A stretch of DNA of 64,000 nt from positions 52,465,033 to 52,529,032 of the forward strand of contig OU015500.1 of assembly GCA_907164885.2 (NCBI GenBank), given 5' to 3'. The notes beneath the pieces were generated by a model. It did not search any database. It worked only from the letters and a program-made list of their open reading frames with translations, and was not told where the DNA came from. The position numbers were made by a program, and so were the translations under genes. Positions 61,609-64,000 of this stretch are shown here, in pieces (the stretch's first letter is position 1; every line of letters starts with the position of its first letter). Source of the stretch: Dolomedes plantarius. Its lineage: Eukaryota; Arthropoda; Arachnida; Araneae; Dolomedidae.

Positions 61609-64000
61609 TTCAACAAAGTTAATTAGTTTTTCCTCTCCCTATAGAAAGGGTATATAATCGTTAAAAACTGCTTTGGAATAATGGAGTCGTCGTATATGTT
61701 GTAACGATAAAATTATTGCGTAAATTCTAAAATAGGTTTTGCTGGGGGCTTGATTTAATGAATAATTGCAATGTTAGCAAAATTGTGTAACAAAGTTAAT
61801 TAGTTTTTCTCTTCGTATAGATGTGTTAGAAACTGCATTGATGTAAATTATTCGTCGTATACGTCGTGGTGATAAAAGGATTGCATAATTTATAAAATAG
61901 GTTATTATGTAGACTTAATGAATATTTAGAATGTTAGTAAAATTGTGTAACTTATTAGAGGGTCTTTAGTCTAATTACATAGCAGATTATCTTTTTATTT
62001 ATTACTAGCTAGGAACATTTCATTGAAAAAAAGACTGGTTATTTTTTACAATTACTGTATATGTTTATGCCGTCATAGTTCAACAAATTAATTAGTTTTC
62101 TCTTCGAACAGAGAAAGGGTATATACGCGTTAAAAATTGCTTTGGCATAACGGAGTCGTCGTATATGTTGTAATGGTTAAATTATTGCGTAAATTCTAAA
62201 AGAGGTTTTGCTGGGGGTATGATTTAATGAACATTTGCAATGTTAGCAAAATTGTGTAGCAAAGTTAATTAGTTTTTCTCTTCTTATAGACGTGTTAGAA
62301 ACTGCATTGATGTAAAGTATTCGTCGTATATGTAGTAATGATAAAATGATTGTATAATTTCTAAGATAGGTTATTATGTGGACTTAATGAATATTCGGAA
62401 TGTTAGTAGAATTGTGTAACTTATTAGAGGGTTTTTAATCATTTTGTATAGCAGATTATGTTTTTATTTATTACTAGCTAGGACATTTCTTTGAAAAAAA
62501 GACTGGTTACTTTTTACAATTACTATATATGTTTATGTCGTCATAGTTCAACAAAGTAGTTTTTCTCTTCGTATAGAGAAAGGGTATACATGCGTTAAAA
62601 ACTGCTTTGGAATAACGTAGTCGTCGTATATGTTATAACGGTTAAATGTTTGCGTAAATTCTAAAACAAGTTTTGCTGGGGGCTTGATTTGATGAATATT
62701 TGCAATGTTAGCAAAATTGTGTAACAAAGTTGTTTAGGTATTCTCTTCGTATAGACAGACTATACACGTGTTAGAAACTGCATTGACATAAAGAATTCAT
62801 CGTATATGTCCTAATGACAAAAGAATTGCAGAACTTATAAAATAGGTTATTATGTGGACTCAATGAATATTTGGAATGTTAGTAAAATTATGTAATTTAT
62901 TAGGGGTCTTTAATCAATTTGTATAGCAGATTTTTTTATTTGTTACTAGGTAGGAATATTTCATTGGAAAAAAAAAAGACGGTGGCTATTATTTAAATGT
63001 ACTATACATGTTTATGCCGTCATAGTTCAACAAAGTTGTAGTTTTTCTCTTCGTATAGAAAGGCTATACAAGCGTTAAAAACAGCATTAAAATAACGTAT
63101 TCGTTGTATATGTTCTTACGATTAAATGATTGCGTAAATTCTAAAACTGCTTATGCTGGGGACTTAATTTATTGAATATGCGTATTATTTGCAAAATTGT
63201 GTAACGAAGTTAATTATTTGTTATCGTCGTAATAAAAGAGTATACAAGTTTTAGAAACTACACTGAAATAATGTATTCGTCGTATATGCCGAAATGATTA
63301 ATAGATTGCATATTTTCTAAAATAGGTTATTCTGCAGACTTAATTTAATTAATGTTAGGAATGTTAGGAAAACTTTGTATCCTATTAGAGCAGGGATACT
63401 CAAACTGCCCACGGGCAACATGCGGCCCACCTAGCTTTTGTGTGCTGCTCGAAACACTCACAATCATGATCAGGCAGGTGCTTTTGTAAACACAGTTTTG
63501 AAAATTCATGCCTAAAAAATGCAAAAATGTACACCCTACTGCTCACGTTCTTCACATTCACGTGCCTTTGTAAATAATCAAATTCCAAAATCATATATGA
63601 GAAGAATGCATATAAATCAGCTTACTGATCCTTACCTCGATGATGTATTGAGAGTAGAATATAGCAAGTATAAACCTGATTCGTCTAAAACAGTTAAAAG
63701 TTAGTTCTTACATTATAAAAAATCCCACTCATTTTTAAGTAAACGTGTGAATACATTTAGGTTTTGATTGTTAGTTTTTAGATTATTATATTATGCGATA
63801 CAGTTGTACTATGTTGCGGCCCTTGGAACATTGCAAACATATGCATGTAGCCTGATTTAAAAAAAAAAAAGTTAGTATAACTGTATTAGATGGCTTTTAA
63901 TCAATTTATATAAAAGATTATTCATTTTTTATTACTAGCTAGAAACATTTCATTGAAAAAAGACTATGGTTATTTCTTATAATTATTGTGCCGCATGTCC
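61609..64000. repeat. Higher-order tandem array, ~470 bp unit
   Basis: TTCAACAAA-led units begin at 61609, 62079, 62547 and 63026 (periods 470, 468, 479). Each unit has two related sub-units about 160 bp apart (AATGTTAGCAAAATTGTG and AATGTTAGTAAAATTGTG) and a third, unrelated segment with TTATTACTAGCTAGGA. The fourth unit is split by a hAT insertion and resumes at 63892. The array continues beyond the window. Confidence 0.92.
63391..63883 (+). mobile_element. hAT-type insertion inside the array, 493 bp
   Basis: It begins CAGGGATACTCAAACTGCCC and includes ACATGCGGCCC near the left and ATGTTGCGGCCC near the right, the CAAACTG/GCGGCCC signature of GTF2IRD2/Charlie-like hAT elements. The flanks TATTAGAG (63383-63390) and TATTAGAT (63884-63891) are an 8 bp duplication with one change. 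Comparison with the other array copies confirms the exact empty site. At about 63610-63700 the + strand encodes INQLTDPYLDDVLRVEYSKY followed by KPD, a hAT C-terminal motif. Confidence 0.85.

Larger units (their letters stand above)
61603..64000 (+). other. Intron downstream of the transmembrane exon (runs off the window)
   Basis: Essentially all of it is a higher-order tandem array plus one hAT insertion. No further exon is visible before the window ends. Confidence 0.65.

Overview
The window looks like the large-intron interior of one animal gene, from an arachnid and most likely a spider. The DNA is very AT-rich, dense in transposons and SINEs, and carries one set of coding exons. Seven exons, all on the + strand, read as consecutive pieces of a Dscam-family cell adhesion receptor: the second half of FNIII-1 (2876-3064), FNIII-2 split over two exons (7529-7599 and 29173-29407), an FNIII domain best matching canonical FNIII-5, also split (49226-49324 and 54743-54928), an FNIII-6-like domain in one exon (57497-57790), and a transmembrane exon (61429-61602). 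Every junction has AG/GT signals and matching phase: phase 1 everywhere except the phase-0 intron inside FNIII-2. About 1.25 kb of coding sequence is spread over about 59 kb. Both gene ends (N-terminal Ig domains, cytoplasmic tail) lie outside the window.

The order FNIII-1, -2, then -5-like, -6-like, TM omits FNIII-3, FNIII-4 and Ig10 of classical Dscam. I read the 19.8 kb intron between FNIII-2 and the FNIII-5-like domain and found no candidate exons for them. This fits the shortened Dscam (sDscam) paralogues described in Chelicerata, or a related shortened paralogue. The species guess and exact paralogue are inference.

The rest is introns built from mobile elements and tandem repeats. From left to right: a decayed Tc1 element and a tRNA-derived SINE (0.7-2.4 kb); a 210 bp tandem duplication (4.4-4.8 kb); a 2.0 kb terminal-inverted-repeat element with a 9 bp target duplication and broken ORFs (7.7-9.7 kb); a mariner relic split by a 4.45 kb hAT element that itself contains a Helitron helicase fragment (12.8-18.2 kb); two related LTR-like sequences (20.4 and 38.3 kb); fold-back and pogo/Tigger-like elements (27.7, 32.6, 35.8, 36.6, 42.1, 47.4 kb); a retroelement RNase-H-side fragment (43.1 kb); a hAT MITE (49.7 kb); a mariner with clear ends (51.9-53.2 kb); a LINE 3' end inserted in a THAP-like reading frame (59.3 kb); and three tandem arrays placed directly downstream of exons (30.0, 57.9 and 61.6 kb).

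I found no rRNA, true tRNA or CRISPR, and no second intact host gene. The most notable items are the shortened Dscam architecture, the weak donor of the TM exon lying at the edge of a higher-order tandem array, a perfect 24 bp hairpin in an intron, and the unclassified 2.0 kb element.
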